Source: an uncultured Bacteroidales bacterium
Lineage (GTDB): Bacteria; Bacteroidota; Bacteroidia; Bacteroidales; UBA932
Length of the DNA stretch: 64,000 nt
Assembly: GCA_900316525.1 (NCBI GenBank)
Contig: ONDF01000005.1
Coordinates: 62,001 to 126,000 of the forward strand
Direction of reading: 5' to 3'
The position numbers and the translations under genes are program-made. Positions 8,040-16,531 of this stretch are shown here, one piece after another. The notes beneath the pieces were generated by a model, which was not told the DNA's origin, did no database searches, and worked only from the letters and a program-made list of their open reading frames with translations. Numbering within the stretch: the first letter of the stretch is position 1; each line of letters opens with the position of its first letter.

Positions 8040-9252
8040 ATTCCAGCGCTTCGGCGAGGATGGAGATGGGATGCTTCACCTTGTAGGGGGTGGACATTTC
8101 GAGCTGCCATTTGCAGGTTTCGCAGTCGCAGGCGACGAAGTCGGGGTTCACGGACTTGATTTGGTCGAAGAGGGGCTTGCCGATGGCCTGGGAGGCCTCG
8201 TAGTTCTCTTTCTTGAAGCCGTAGGTGCCGGAGATGCCGCAGCAGTTGGAGTCAAGGAGGGTGAATTCCACGCCGGGAATCATCTTCAGCATTTCGGTGG
8301 AGAAGATGCCCCAGCCCAGTTTCTCCAGGTGGCAGGGGATGTGGTAGGCGATGCGGGCGCGGTAGTTCTCCTTGAACTTGAGCTGCGCCTGCCCGGATTC
8401 GATCAGCTGATAGATATACCGCGTGGCGAGGAGGATGGAGTCCTTGATGCCGCTGTTGTCGACCTGAAGGAGGCCCGGGTACTCTTCGCGGATGGTCATC
8501 GTGCAGGTGGAGGAGGTGGTGAGGACCTTGAGCCCGGCGTCCACGGCCTTCTGCAGGACATCCACATTGTGCTTCGCGTTCTTCGCCGCCTTCTTGGACA
8601 TGCCGTTCGCGATGAGGGCGACGCCGCAGCATTTCTCCTTGTCCAGCAGCTGGACGCCGATGCCGAGTGCGTTCATCACCTTCACGAAGTCCTTGCCCAG
8701 CTGGGGATAGTTGTAGTTCACGTAGCAGCCGTGGTAGTAGGCGACCTGCTTCTCGAACTTCGCCTGCTCCTTGGCGCGGCGCTTGAGCCAGCGCTCGAAG
8801 CTGCGGCCGCTGTACTTCGGGAAGGTGCGGTGCTTGTCAATGGCGAAGGTCGCGTCCAGGACGGTCTTGGTGACACCGAGGGCGGTGGTTCCGTTCACGA
8901 TGGGCGCGAACGGACGGGCAAGCTTGCCCATGAAATCCGTATTGGCCAGCATCACGTCGCGGAGCTTGGGCTGCGCGTGGTCGTACTTGATGCGGGCGGA
9001 CTGGATGATGTCCGCCACTTTCACGCCGGACGGGCACACGACCTCGCACCGCTTGCAGTTCAGGCAGTACTTGAGCGCCTGGTTGAAGAAGTACGGATCC
9101 TTGAGGCGGAGCCGTTCTCCGTCGGGACCGGCCTGCTTGGGGCCGGGATAGCGCGGGTTCACCGGCACGACCGGGCAGTAGGCCGTGCAGATGGTGCATT
9201 TCATGCATTCCTCGAAATTATGCGCGCTGGCGGTGTATTCCTGCAGTTTCAT
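8038..9252 (-). CDS. glpC: Anaerobic glycerol-3-phosphate dehydrogenase subunit C
   Basis: A 404-residue iron-sulfur subunit that anchors GlpAB to the membrane and passes electrons to menaquinone. Two ferredoxin-type clusters are visible near the N-terminus (CMKCTICTAYCP at ~16-27 and CLNCKRCEVVCPSG at ~63-76). Two CCG-type cysteine-rich domains follow (KEKCCGVA; DSNCCGISGTYG). The length and motif order are those of GlpC. It is the last gene of the que-glp operon and overlaps glpB by 4 bases (ATGA). Its stop codon coincides with the edge of a GTCATT repeat. Confidence 0.93.
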   Translation of the reverse strand: MKLQEYTASAHNFEECMKCTICTAYCPVVPVNPRYPGPKQAGPDGERLRLKDPYFFNQALKYCLNCKRCEVVCPSGVKVADIIQSARIKYDHAQPKLRDVMLANTDFMGKLARPFAPIVNGTTALGVTKTVLDATFAIDKHRTFPKYSGRSFERWLKRRAKEQAKFEKQVAYYHGCYVNYNYPQLGKDFVKVMNALGIGVQLLDKEKCCGVALIANGMSKKAAKNAKHNVDVLQKAVDAGLKVLTTSSTCTMTIREEYPGLLQVDNSGIKDSILLATRYIYQLIESGQAQLKFKENYRARIAYHIPCHLEKLGWGIFSTEMLKMIPGVEFTLLDSNCCGISGTYGFKKENYEASQAIGKPLFDQIKSVNPDFVACDCETCKWQLEMSTPYKVKHPISILAEALE

Positions 9253-10382
9253 ACGTTCCCTCCTTTGATGGTGTCCACGACCGCGAAGGCCGTCCGGATG
9301 GCGAGCCCGGCCGCCGTCCCGTAATCCTCTTTTCTCGTGCCACCGAGCACGGAGCCGATGCAGAACAGGTTCTTCACCTGTTCGCCGTCCTTGACGGCGT
9401 GCAGCGACGCGTCCGTCTTGACGCCGAAGTCCATGAACGGCTGCGCCGAGAAGAAGTCCGCGTCATACCAGTCCTTGCGCTCGACAGGATAGTCGATGTC
9501 CAGGCCGAACAGGGGCTCGAACACCTGCGTGGGCGTGGCGACTAGGCCCTTGGAGAAGTAGCCGCCGGAAGCGAGGATGAAGTGGTCGGCGAAGAGCCGG
9601 GCCGTGTCCAGGTTCCGGGTGGTGATGCTGGAAACGACGCCCCCGTGCAGGGCGGCGGAGGTGACTTCGTCACCCATCAGGAAAGTGCCGCCCAGCACCT
9701 CGAAACGGCGTTTCAGCAGCATCTGGGTGCGGATGCCCGGCACGGAAGGGGGCATCGTCCCGACGAAGGCGACGCGGGCGGGGAGGGCGGTGCGGATCTT
9801 GTCCAGCACCGACGCGTCCTTGAGCCCGAACACCTGCGGGAGGATGATGAGATCCTCGTCCCCGAGCAGGATGCGGATGTCGGAAACGGCCTTCTCCCAG
9901 TATTCGTCCAGCACGCGCGCGATGTTCACGGAGCGCATTTCGCTGGGGCTCGTCCGCAGATGCTCCATCTCGGGCAGGCGCACGAAGCGGATCCGGCAGG
10001 CGGTGCCGGCCTTTTCCAGCGTCTCCGCGAGGAAGGTGCAATAGAAGTCGTGGAAGCCGGTGAAATTGACGATGAGCGCCTTTTCGGCAATGTGTTCCTC
10101 CGGGAAGACGGTCACGTCCTCCAGGGTCAGGGAAACGGGCTGGAACTTGCCCATGGGCATGAGCTGGAGTCCGTCGATGGCGCTCATGCGCACGCCGGCG
10201 GCCGCGAACAGGGCCGAAACCCGTTCCCGGACCGGCGCGGCCTCCTCGAAGCTGCCGGAGAAGAAATGCATCGCATTCTGGCCGGCGCTCACGATGGCGA
10301 CTTTCTGGCCCGCCTCCTGGAGGCTGATGCCCGCGGTGAGGCCCGCTAGGCCTCCGCCGATGATCACAGTATCGAATCTCAT
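9249..10382 (-). CDS. glpB: Anaerobic glycerol-3-phosphate dehydrogenase subunit B
   Basis: A 377-residue flavoprotein subunit. The N-terminal dinucleotide-binding motif is DTVIIGGGLAGLTAGISL (residues ~4-21), and a second FAD-contact segment near the C-terminus (LFCIGSVLGGTRKEDYGTAAGLA) is typical of GlpB. With GlpA it oxidises sn-glycerol 3-phosphate to dihydroxyacetone phosphate under anaerobic conditions. It overlaps glpA and glpC by 4 bases on each side. Confidence 0.9.
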   Translation of the reverse strand: MRFDTVIIGGGLAGLTAGISLQEAGQKVAIVSAGQNAMHFFSGSFEEAAPVRERVSALFAAAGVRMSAIDGLQLMPMGKFQPVSLTLEDVTVFPEEHIAEKALIVNFTGFHDFYCTFLAETLEKAGTACRIRFVRLPEMEHLRTSPSEMRSVNIARVLDEYWEKAVSDIRILLGDEDLIILPQVFGLKDASVLDKIRTALPARVAFVGTMPPSVPGIRTQMLLKRRFEVLGGTFLMGDEVTSAALHGGVVSSITTRNLDTARLFADHFILASGGYFSKGLVATPTQVFEPLFGLDIDYPVERKDWYDADFFSAQPFMDFGVKTDASLHAVKDGEQVKNLFCIGSVLGGTRKEDYGTAAGLAIRTAFAVVDTIKGGNV

Positions 10383-11974
10383 ACGCCCAACACGTGTTTA
10401 TAGACCCACTGCGTATATTCCGCTTCGCGGAGGGCGTCGCCCCAGCCGATGGGGTACATGCCCTTCCAGCGCTCGGTCATGAAGTCCTGGAGGTCGGCGC
10501 GGGCGCGGTCGGCGCAGCCGTGCGCCTTGGCGAGCAGGCCGGCTGCCCGGCAGCCGCAGAGCTCGCCCTGGCACGTGCCCATGCCGACGCGCGTTCTCCG
10601 GCGCAGGTCCGTCAACCCGTTCACATCCAGCCGCTCGATGGCGGAATTGATCTCGCCCACGGACACTTCCTCGCATTCGCAGATGAGGGACTGGTCCAGC
10701 GAGTCGGCCGACTGGATGCGGGCGGCGACGGTGCCCAACCGGCCCACGGCCGCCTTCTGCACGGTCGTCGGATTCTCCCAGATCTTTTCCGCCACCTCGC
10801 GGAAACTCTTGCCGCCGGAGCCCGGCAGGGGAGTCGTGGCCGTCTCGCAGGCCTTGTCCACAGCGAGTTTCTTGCACACCAGGTCCGTGGCCATTTCGGC
10901 CATCAGCCGGTAGGTCATCAGCTTGCCGCCGGTGATGGAGATGAAGCCCTTCACGCCGTCGCGCGTTTCGTGATCGAGACAGACGATGCCGCGGCTGATG
11001 TTGCGGCCGGAGGGATCGTTGTCCGCGCTCACGAGCGGGCGGACGCCGGCGTAAGCCCTTAAGATACGGGTACTTGCGAGGGCGGGCGCGAGCTTGGCGC
11101 CTTCCTCGATGAGGAGGTTCACCTCCTCGGGCGTGACGCGCACGCCGTCGCACTCCTCGAACGGAATCTTGGTGGAGGTGGTGCCGATGATGCAAACGGT
11201 ATCGCCCGGGACGAGGATGTCGGCGTTCGCAGGCTTGCGGCAGCGGTTGATGACGATGCCGTTCACGCGGTGCGCGAAGATCAGCAGGGCGCCCTTCGCC
11301 GGGAACATGCCGATCTTGACGCCGGCGAGGTCCGCGATGCGCTGGCCCCAGATGCCGGCGGCATTGACGGTGATGGTCGCGTAGTACTGGCCGGATTTAT
11401 GGGTCTGGTGGTTGTACGTCTTCACGCCCACGATGCGGTCGCCGTCCTTGATGAAGCCGGTGACCTCGGTGTAAAGGAGAACCTGGGCGCCGTGGAGCTT
11501 TGCGTCCACCATGTTGGCGGCGCACAGGCGGAACGGGTCCACGCTGCCGTCCGGCACCTTGACGGCGCCGATGATGTCCGGGTTCATGGCCGGTTCCATC
11601 CGGAGGGCCTCCTTCGGGTCCACGATCTCCGCGTTGATGCCCGCGGCGAGGCAGGATTCGACAAACTTGGCCTGGTAGTTCAGGTCGTCCTCCGGGAGGG
11701 TGATGAAGAAGCCGTCGGTCTCGTCCACGCAGTGGGACGCGATCCGGCGGAGGATCATGTTCTCGCGGATGCACTCATTGGCGGACTCCTGGTCCGTCAC
11801 GGCATAGCGGGCGCCGGAGTGCAGCAGGCCGTGGTTCCGGCCCGTCGCTCCGGTGGCGATGTCATGCCGTTCGATGAGGAGGACCTTCAGTCCGCGCATC
11901 GCACAGTCCCTCGCCGTGCCGGCACCGGTGATGCCGCCGCCGACGATGATGACGTCGTACTCGTTCCTTTTCAT
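10379..11974 (-). CDS. glpA: Anaerobic glycerol-3-phosphate dehydrogenase subunit A
   Basis: A 531-residue catalytic subunit. FAD-binding motif DVIIVGGGITGAGTARDCA is at residues ~7-25, the DAO-fold body runs to ~375, and a C-terminal BFD-like [2Fe-2S] domain carries CECEEVSVGEI and GTCQGELCGC, which separates GlpA from aerobic GlpD. The start at 11974 overlaps the queE stop by 4 bases, so it is translated from the same message as the queuosine genes. Glycerol-phosphate oxidation feeding fumarate respiration is the expected role in an anaerobic Bacteroidales. Confidence 0.93.
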   Translation of the reverse strand: MKRNEYDVIIVGGGITGAGTARDCAMRGLKVLLIERHDIATGATGRNHGLLHSGARYAVTDQESANECIRENMILRRIASHCVDETDGFFITLPEDDLNYQAKFVESCLAAGINAEIVDPKEALRMEPAMNPDIIGAVKVPDGSVDPFRLCAANMVDAKLHGAQVLLYTEVTGFIKDGDRIVGVKTYNHQTHKSGQYYATITVNAAGIWGQRIADLAGVKIGMFPAKGALLIFAHRVNGIVINRCRKPANADILVPGDTVCIIGTTSTKIPFEECDGVRVTPEEVNLLIEEGAKLAPALASTRILRAYAGVRPLVSADNDPSGRNISRGIVCLDHETRDGVKGFISITGGKLMTYRLMAEMATDLVCKKLAVDKACETATTPLPGSGGKSFREVAEKIWENPTTVQKAAVGRLGTVAARIQSADSLDQSLICECEEVSVGEINSAIERLDVNGLTDLRRRTRVGMGTCQGELCGCRAAGLLAKAHGCADRARADLQDFMTERWKGMYPIGWGDALREAEYTQWVYKHVLGV

Positions 11975-12564
11975 CTGATTTTCAGTAGTTTATGTGTCTG
12001 CAGCGACAGCCTCCAAAGGGGATGCCGCTGAATGTGGTCCATGGTTTCGGCCCATAGGGCCTTGTTCTTCGCTTCGTCGCCGGTGTCGCAGGGCTGCAGG
12101 AAATGCCAGTCCGCCGGGAACGCCGCCCACTTGTCGACAGGGAAGCCCTCGTAGACGACTTTCACCTCGTCGGCCCTTTCCAGCACGACGGTTCCGTCGC
12201 CCTTCAAGCCCTTCACATCGGACTTCGGGCTCAGGGTCAACCAGTCCACGCCTCCCGGCAGGACCCGGGTTCCGTTGGTCTCGACATGGATCCGGAATCC
12301 GGCCCTGTGCAGGGCCTCGACAAGCGCCTCGTCCAGCTGCAGCGAAGGCTCGCCACCGGTGACGCAGGCTCGCCGGCACTCTCCGCCGGCCTGGAGCATT
12401 TCCGCCACGATTTCTTCGGCACCCATCTCCCGGTATCCGCTGTGGTCCGTATCGCAGAACGGGCACTTCAGGTTGCAGCCGGAAAAGCGCAGGAACACCA
12501 TCGGCGTCCCGGTCCAGAATCCTTCTCCCTGCAGGGAATAGAATATTTCGTTGACCCGGTACAC
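11971..12564 (-). CDS. queE: 7-carboxy-7-deazaguanine synthase
   Basis: A 197-residue radical SAM enzyme that rearranges 6-carboxytetrahydropterin to 7-carboxy-7-deazaguanine in preQ0/queuosine synthesis. The SAM cluster motif is GCNLKCPFC (Cx3Cx2C at ~30), preceded by NEIFYSLQGEG, which is diagnostic for QueE, and followed by VTGGEPSLQ. I chose the GTG at 12564, which shares its last base-pair step with the queD stop (TAGTG); the longer upstream frame is a shadow of queD. It is short for QueE but lies within the range of the compact forms. Confidence 0.92.
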   Translation of the reverse strand: MYRVNEIFYSLQGEGFWTGTPMVFLRFSGCNLKCPFCDTDHSGYREMGAEEIVAEMLQAGGECRRACVTGGEPSLQLDEALVEALHRAGFRIHVETNGTRVLPGGVDWLTLSPKSDVKGLKGDGTVVLERADEVKVVYEGFPVDKWAAFPADWHFLQPCDTGDEAKNKALWAETMDHIQRHPLWRLSLQTHKLLKIR

Positions 12565-12896
12565 TAGTCCCTTTCGTACGCGGCCATGTTCATCTCGGAC
12601 TCCCAGACCTCGACCTTGTAGGCGTTGGGGGTGCGGTCGCAGATCCAGCGGGCGATGTTCTCGGCCGTCGGGTTCATCGGGAGGACGTCGTTCAGGTTCT
12701 TGTGGTCCAAGGCCTTCTCGATGTCCCGCTTGATGAGGGTGAAGTCCGTGACCATCCCGTCCTGGTTGAGGGTTTCGGACTTGCAGTAGATCTTGACGAT
12801 CCAGTTGTGGCCGTGCAGGTCCTCGCACTTGCTCTCGTAGGAGAGCATCAGGCTGTGGGCGGCCGATATTTCAAGTCTTTTGCAAACGTAGTACAT
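12564..12896 (-). CDS. queD: 6-carboxytetrahydropterin synthase
   Basis: A 110-residue member of the PTPS/QueD family converting dihydroneopterin triphosphate to 6-carboxytetrahydropterin. Zinc-binding histidines appear in FSAAHSL-like EISAAHSL and DLHGHNW, with the catalytic Cys just before (SKCEDLHGHNW). NPTAENIARWI is a further family motif. It sits 4 bases downstream of queC and overlaps queE. Confidence 0.93.
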   Translation of the reverse strand: MYYVCKRLEISAAHSLMLSYESKCEDLHGHNWIVKIYCKSETLNQDGMVTDFTLIKRDIEKALDHKNLNDVLPMNPTAENIARWICDRTPNAYKVEVWESEMNMAAYERD

Positions 12897-12900
12897 GGTT

Positions 12901-13542
12901 CTATGCTTCGTATTCGGTGGGGTCGAAGCCTTCGAGGGCTTCTTTCCGTTCGGTGCAGGTCCCGCAGCGGCCGCAGTGCTTCTCGCCGCCCTTGTAGCAG
13001 GAATAGGTGAGGGAATAGTCGATCCCGAGCGCCCGGCCGCGGAGGGCGATGTCGCGCTTGGTGATGTTACAGTAGGGGGAGACGATGTGGACGCCGTTGT
13101 AGGTGCCCGCTTCGGCCGCCCGGTCGAAGGCGTCCACGAACTCCGGACGGCAGTCCGGGTAGATGGCGTGGTCGCCGCCGTGGTTCGCCAGGAGAACGGT
13201 GTCGAGGTCGTTGCTTTCCGCCAGGCCCACGGCCACGGCGAGCATGATGCCGTTCCGGAAGGGAACGACGGTCGATTTCATGTTGTCGTCGGCGTAGCTG
13301 CCCTCGGGGATGTCGCCCCCGGACAGGAGGAGGTCGCTGCGGAAGTACTTGCCGATGAACTCCAGCGGAATCACCCGGTGCGGGATGCCGAGGCGGCGGC
13401 AGTTCTCCACTGCGTAGGCAATCTCCCGGGCGTTGTGCTTGGATCCGTAGTCGAAGGTGACGGCCAGCGCGATGCTGTCCTTGTACTCGTACAGGAGCGT
13501 CGTGCTGTCCAGCCCGCCAGAATAGATGAGGATTGCTTTCAT
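12901..13542 (-). CDS. queC: 7-cyano-7-deazaguanine (preQ0) synthase
   Basis: A 213-residue ATP-dependent amide/nitrile-forming enzyme. The PP-loop SGGLDSTTLLY is at residues ~8-18, and the C-terminal zinc site is CYKGGEKHCGRCGTCTERKEA. It is the first gene of the minus-strand run queC-queD-queE-glpA-glpB-glpC. On the minus strand TATATTTG at 13567-13560 gives a likely -7 element, although no well-spaced TTTG is clear. Confidence 0.94.
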   Translation of the reverse strand: MKAILIYSGGLDSTTLLYEYKDSIALAVTFDYGSKHNAREIAYAVENCRRLGIPHRVIPLEFIGKYFRSDLLLSGGDIPEGSYADDNMKSTVVPFRNGIMLAVAVGLAESNDLDTVLLANHGGDHAIYPDCRPEFVDAFDRAAEAGTYNGVHIVSPYCNITKRDIALRGRALGIDYSLTYSCYKGGEKHCGRCGTCTERKEALEGFDPTEYEA

Positions 13543-13579
13543 TCCTTGTTTATATTTTTCAAATATAAGAATAATTTCC

Positions 13580-13587
13580 TAAATTTG
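13580..13587 (+). promoter_or_regulatory. Probable -7 element for the NfnA-like gene
   Basis: TAAATTTG at 13580-13587, 30 bases before the ATG at 13617. No convincing -33 TTTG is seen. The -7 element of the divergent queC promoter (13560-13567) is 12 bases away. Confidence 0.45.
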
Positions 13588-13616
13588 GGCCAATTTAAAC
13601 CGACTGTTAAAAACAA

Positions 13617-14474
13617 ATGTACAAGATTATCCAGAAGGAAATGCTGACCCCGAACATCTGCCGGATGGTCGTGGAAGCACCGAGGCTGGCGGCCGCCGCC
13701 AAGCCCGGCCAGTTCCTGATTGTCAGGGCTGACGAGAAAGGAGAGCGCATCCCGCTCACCATCAGTGATTTCGATGTCGAGAAGGGCACCGTCACCATCG
13801 TCACCCAGCCCATCGGCGCTTCGACGCAGGACATCGTGGCCTTCGAGGAAGGGGAGTCCTTCGCCGACGTGGTCGGCCCCCTCGGAAACCCGTCCGAGTT
13901 CATCGAGATGAGCCCTGAGCAGCTCGCGGCGAGCCATTTCATCTTCATCGCCGGCGGTGTCGGTACCGCTCCGGTCTACCCGCAGGCCAAGTGGCTGCAC
14001 GCGCACGGCGCGAAGGTCGATGTCATCATCGGCGCCAAGACGGCCTCCCTGCTCATCTACAAGGAAGAAATGGCCGCGGTCTGCGACCATCTCCACCTCT
14101 GCACCGATGATGGCTCGGAAGGCTTCCACGGCATGGTCACCGCCCTCCTGGAGAAGCTTGTCAACGACGGCAACCAGTACACCCAGGCCGTCGCCATCGG
14201 CCCGATGATCATGATGAAGTTCACCACGCTGACCGCGAAGAAGCTCGGCCTGCCCATCGTCGTGAGCCTGAACACCCTGATGGTGGACGGCACCGGCATG
14301 TGCGGCGCCTGCCGCGTCACCGTGGCCGGCAAGACCCGCTTCGCCTGTGTGGAAGGCCCCGAATTCAACGGCTACGACGTCGACTTCGACGAGGCGATGC
14401 GCCGGCAGTGCCAGTACCGCACGGAAGAGACGGAGGCCCGGGAGAATCACGTATGTAAAATCGGTAGAGGTTAA
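13617..14474 (+). CDS. NfnA-like ferredoxin:NADP+ reductase subunit (FAD/[2Fe-2S])
   Basis: A 285-residue protein of the dihydroorotate dehydrogenase electron-transfer/sulfide dehydrogenase family. FAD-binding barrel motif RIPLTISD is at ~42-49, NAD-binding begins at FIFIAGGVGTAPVYPQAKWL (~108-127), and a C-terminal [2Fe-2S] site is MCGACRVTVAGKTRFAC. Together with the next gene it forms the two-subunit NADPH:ferredoxin enzyme (Nfn/SudAB type), which can bifurcate electrons among NADH, ferredoxin and NADPH. The stop shares one base with the next start. Whether it truly bifurcates cannot be read from the sequence. Confidence 0.87.
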   Translation: MYKIIQKEMLTPNICRMVVEAPRLAAAAKPGQFLIVRADEKGERIPLTISDFDVEKGTVTIVTQPIGASTQDIVAFEEGESFADVVGPLGNPSEFIEMSPEQLAASHFIFIAGGVGTAPVYPQAKWLHAHGAKVDVIIGAKTASLLIYKEEMAAVCDHLHLCTDDGSEGFHGMVTALLEKLVNDGNQYTQAVAIGPMIMMKFTTLTAKKLGLPIVVSLNTLMVDGTGMCGACRVTVAGKTRFACVEGPEFNGYDVDFDEAMRRQCQYRTEETEARENHVCKIGRG

Positions 14475-15868
14475 TGGCTATGGCGAACAAGATTGGAAGA
14501 GTTCCCGTCCGGGAACAGGACCCGAAAGTGAGGGCGACCAATTTCGAAGAGGTCTGCTACGGATATAATGTCGATGAGGCGATGCTCGAGGCGACCCGCT
14601 GCCTGCATTGCAAGAATCCCCGCTGCGTGGGCGCCTGCCCCGTGGGCATCAAGATTCCCGAGTTCATCGAGAAGGTCAAGGACGGCGACTTCGCCGCCGC
14701 CGCGGCCGTCATCGCCGAGGACAGCTCGCTGCCGGCCATCTGCGGCCGTGTGTGCCCGCAGGAAACCCAGTGCGAAGGCAGCTGCATCCTGGGCATCAAG
14801 GGCGAGAGCGTCGCGATCGGCAAGCTCGAGCGCTTCGTGGCCGACTGGACGCGCGAGCAGGGCAAGGCTCCTGCCGCCGCCATCGCTCCCTCCAACGGCA
14901 AGAAAGTGGCGATCATCGGCTCCGGCCCTTCCGGCCTTGCCTGCGCCGCGGACCTCGCGAAGCTCGGCTATGACGTGACCATCTTCGAGGCGCTGCACCG
15001 TCCGGGCGGCGTGCTCGAGTACGGCATCCCCGAGTTCCGTCTTCCGAAGGACAAGGTCGTGGCCGCCGAGATCGAGGCCGTCAAGGCGCTCGGCGTCAAG
15101 ATCGAACTGGACGTGATCATCGGCCGGACCGTCACCATCGACTCCCTGATGGACGAGGAAGGCTTCGAGGCCGTGTTCGTCGGCTCCGGCGCCGGCCTGC
15201 CGCGCTTCATGGGCATCCCGGGCGAGAATGCCAACGGCGTCTTCTCCGCCAACGAGTTCCTGACCCGCAACAACCTGATGAAGGCTTTCCGTCCGGACTA
15301 TCTCACCCCGATCCACGCCGGCAAGCAGTGCGTCGTGGTCGGCGGCGGCAACGTCGCCATGGATGCCGCGCGTACCGCGCTGCGCCTCGGCGCCGAGACC
15401 ACCATCGTCTACCGCCGTACCGAGGTGGAACTTCCCGCCCGTAAGGAGGAAGTCCATCATGCGCACGAGGAAGGCGTTGAGTTCAAGATGCTTACGAACC
15501 CCGTCGAGGTCCTCGCGGACGAGAAAGGCTGGGTCCGGGCCATCAAGTGCATCAAGATGGAGCTCGGCGAGCCCGACGCCAGCGGCCGCCGTTCCCCGAT
15601 TCCCATCGAGGGCTCCGAGTTCGAGATCCCCTGCGACACCGTCATCATGGCCCTCGGCACGTCCCCGAACCCGCTGATCGCCCAGACGACCGGCGGCCTG
15701 GAGACGAACCGCCGCGGCTGCCTCGTCGCCGACGAGCACGGCGCGACGACCCGTCCCGGCATCTTCGCCGGCGGCGACGCCGTCACCGGCGCCGCGACCG
15801 TGATCCTCGCGATGGGCGCCGGCCGCAAGGCCGCCGCCGCCATCCACGAGTATCTTTCCGCGAAATAG
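14474..15868 (+). CDS. NfnB/GltD-like NADPH-dependent oxidoreductase subunit
   Basis: A 464-residue flavoprotein commonly annotated as NADPH-dependent glutamate synthase (GltA). The N-terminal [4Fe-4S] region shows CLHCKNPRCVGACPVGIKIPEFI (~45-67) and CGRVCPQETQCEGSC. The first FAD motif is VAIIGSGPSGLACA at ~145 and the NADPH motif CVVVGGGNVAMDAART at ~285. Because no large glutamate synthase subunit is nearby and an NfnA-like partner is fused in the operon, the Nfn-type transhydrogenase role is more likely than glutamate synthesis. Confidence 0.88.
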   Translation: MAMANKIGRVPVREQDPKVRATNFEEVCYGYNVDEAMLEATRCLHCKNPRCVGACPVGIKIPEFIEKVKDGDFAAAAAVIAEDSSLPAICGRVCPQETQCEGSCILGIKGESVAIGKLERFVADWTREQGKAPAAAIAPSNGKKVAIIGSGPSGLACAADLAKLGYDVTIFEALHRPGGVLEYGIPEFRLPKDKVVAAEIEAVKALGVKIELDVIIGRTVTIDSLMDEEGFEAVFVGSGAGLPRFMGIPGENANGVFSANEFLTRNNLMKAFRPDYLTPIHAGKQCVVVGGGNVAMDAARTALRLGAETTIVYRRTEVELPARKEEVHHAHEEGVEFKMLTNPVEVLADEKGWVRAIKCIKMELGEPDASGRRSPIPIEGSEFEIPCDTVIMALGTSPNPLIAQTTGGLETNRRGCLVADEHGATTRPGIFAGGDAVTGAATVILAMGAGRKAAAAIHEYLSAK

Positions 15869-15894
15869 CGGACTATTACGATAGCATCAGGATT

Positions 15895-15928
15895 ACACCC
15901 ACGCGCTACAACGACAGCGCGTGGGTGT
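15895..15928. terminator. Bidirectional hairpin between nfnB-like gene and lrp
   Basis: Perfect 13-bp arms ACACCCACGCGCT (15895-15907) and AGCGCGTGGGTGT (15916-15928) with an 8-base loop. It overlaps the last codons of the convergent lrp gene. Confidence 0.7.
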
Positions 15929-16373
15929 TCTTGATTTCCTTCATCACGAAGGAGGAGAGGATGGAGCCGATGGAGTCGATGGTGCCCAGGACGTTGATGA
16001 TGAATTCGTTGTAGTACTTCATGTCGGGGGCGTGGATCTTCAGGAGGTAGTCGTATTCGCCGGAGATGTTGTAGCATTCGGCCACCTGGGGGATGTCCCG
16101 GATGATGGAGACGAAGGTCCGGGCGACTTCGCGGCTCATCTGCTTCAGCTTCACGGAGCAGAAGACGACAAAGCCCCGATTCAGTTTCTCCGCGTCGAGG
16201 ACAGCGACGTACTTCTTGATGAAGCCGCTGCGTTCCAATCGCTTGAGGCGTTCGAAGACGGGCGTGGTGGAGAGGTTCACGCGGGCGGCCAGCTCCTTGG
16301 TGGTCAGGCGGGCGTTCTCCTGCAGGCAGCGCAGGATGTCCAGGTCGGTGGAGTCAAGGACGAATTCGTTCAT
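15906..16373 (-). CDS. Lrp/AsnC-family transcriptional regulator
   Basis: A 155-residue regulator. The helix-turn-helix is at residues ~20-45 (LTTKELAARVNLSTTPVFERLKRL) and the RAM ligand-binding domain follows (~70-150), with the GEYDYLLKIHAPD strand typical of Lrp. I start at the ATG at 16373 (MNEFVLDSTDLDILRCLQ), which matches the family N-terminus; an upstream in-frame extension lies in the promoter region. It is divergent from metY, so it may regulate the methionine genes or sense branched-chain amino acids, but this is inference. Confidence 0.9.
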   Translation of the reverse strand: MNEFVLDSTDLDILRCLQENARLTTKELAARVNLSTTPVFERLKRLERSGFIKKYVAVLDAEKLNRGFVVFCSVKLKQMSREVARTFVSIIRDIPQVAECYNISGEYDYLLKIHAPDMKYYNEFIINVLGTIDSIGSILSSFVMKEIKNTHALSL

Positions 16374-16443
16374 ATCGTAGAATATTTTTCTATATCTGGC
16401 TGGATGAAGTGGGTACTTTTTCTTTATTGCCCCCATTTTTCTG

Positions 16444-16451
16444 CAAAAATA
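16444..16451 (-). promoter_or_regulatory. Probable -7 element for lrp
   Basis: On the minus strand TATTTTTG (16451-16444) fits TAnnTTTG, 71 bases upstream of the lrp start. No well-spaced -33 element is seen. Confidence 0.4.
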
Positions 16452-16478
16452 GAAATATTTTCCAAATTATTTAAGAAC

Positions 16479-16510
16479 TTTGGAAGAAAAGTCCAAAGAC
16501 CTTATCTTTG
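16479..16510 (+). promoter_or_regulatory. Bacteroidota promoter for the metY-metX-thrA-fur operon
   Basis: TTTG at 16479-16482, exactly 20 bases, TATCTTTG at 16503-16510. It shows that the in-frame TTG at 16508 is part of the promoter and that the ATG at 16532 is the start. Confidence 0.8.
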
Positions 16511-16531
16511 TACGGAAACAATGGATTGACC

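Noticed and set aside
7912..9324. 470-codon plus-strand frame across glpC
   Set aside because: Shadow of glpC, whose Fe-S motifs are clear on the other strand; its first part is repeat DNA.
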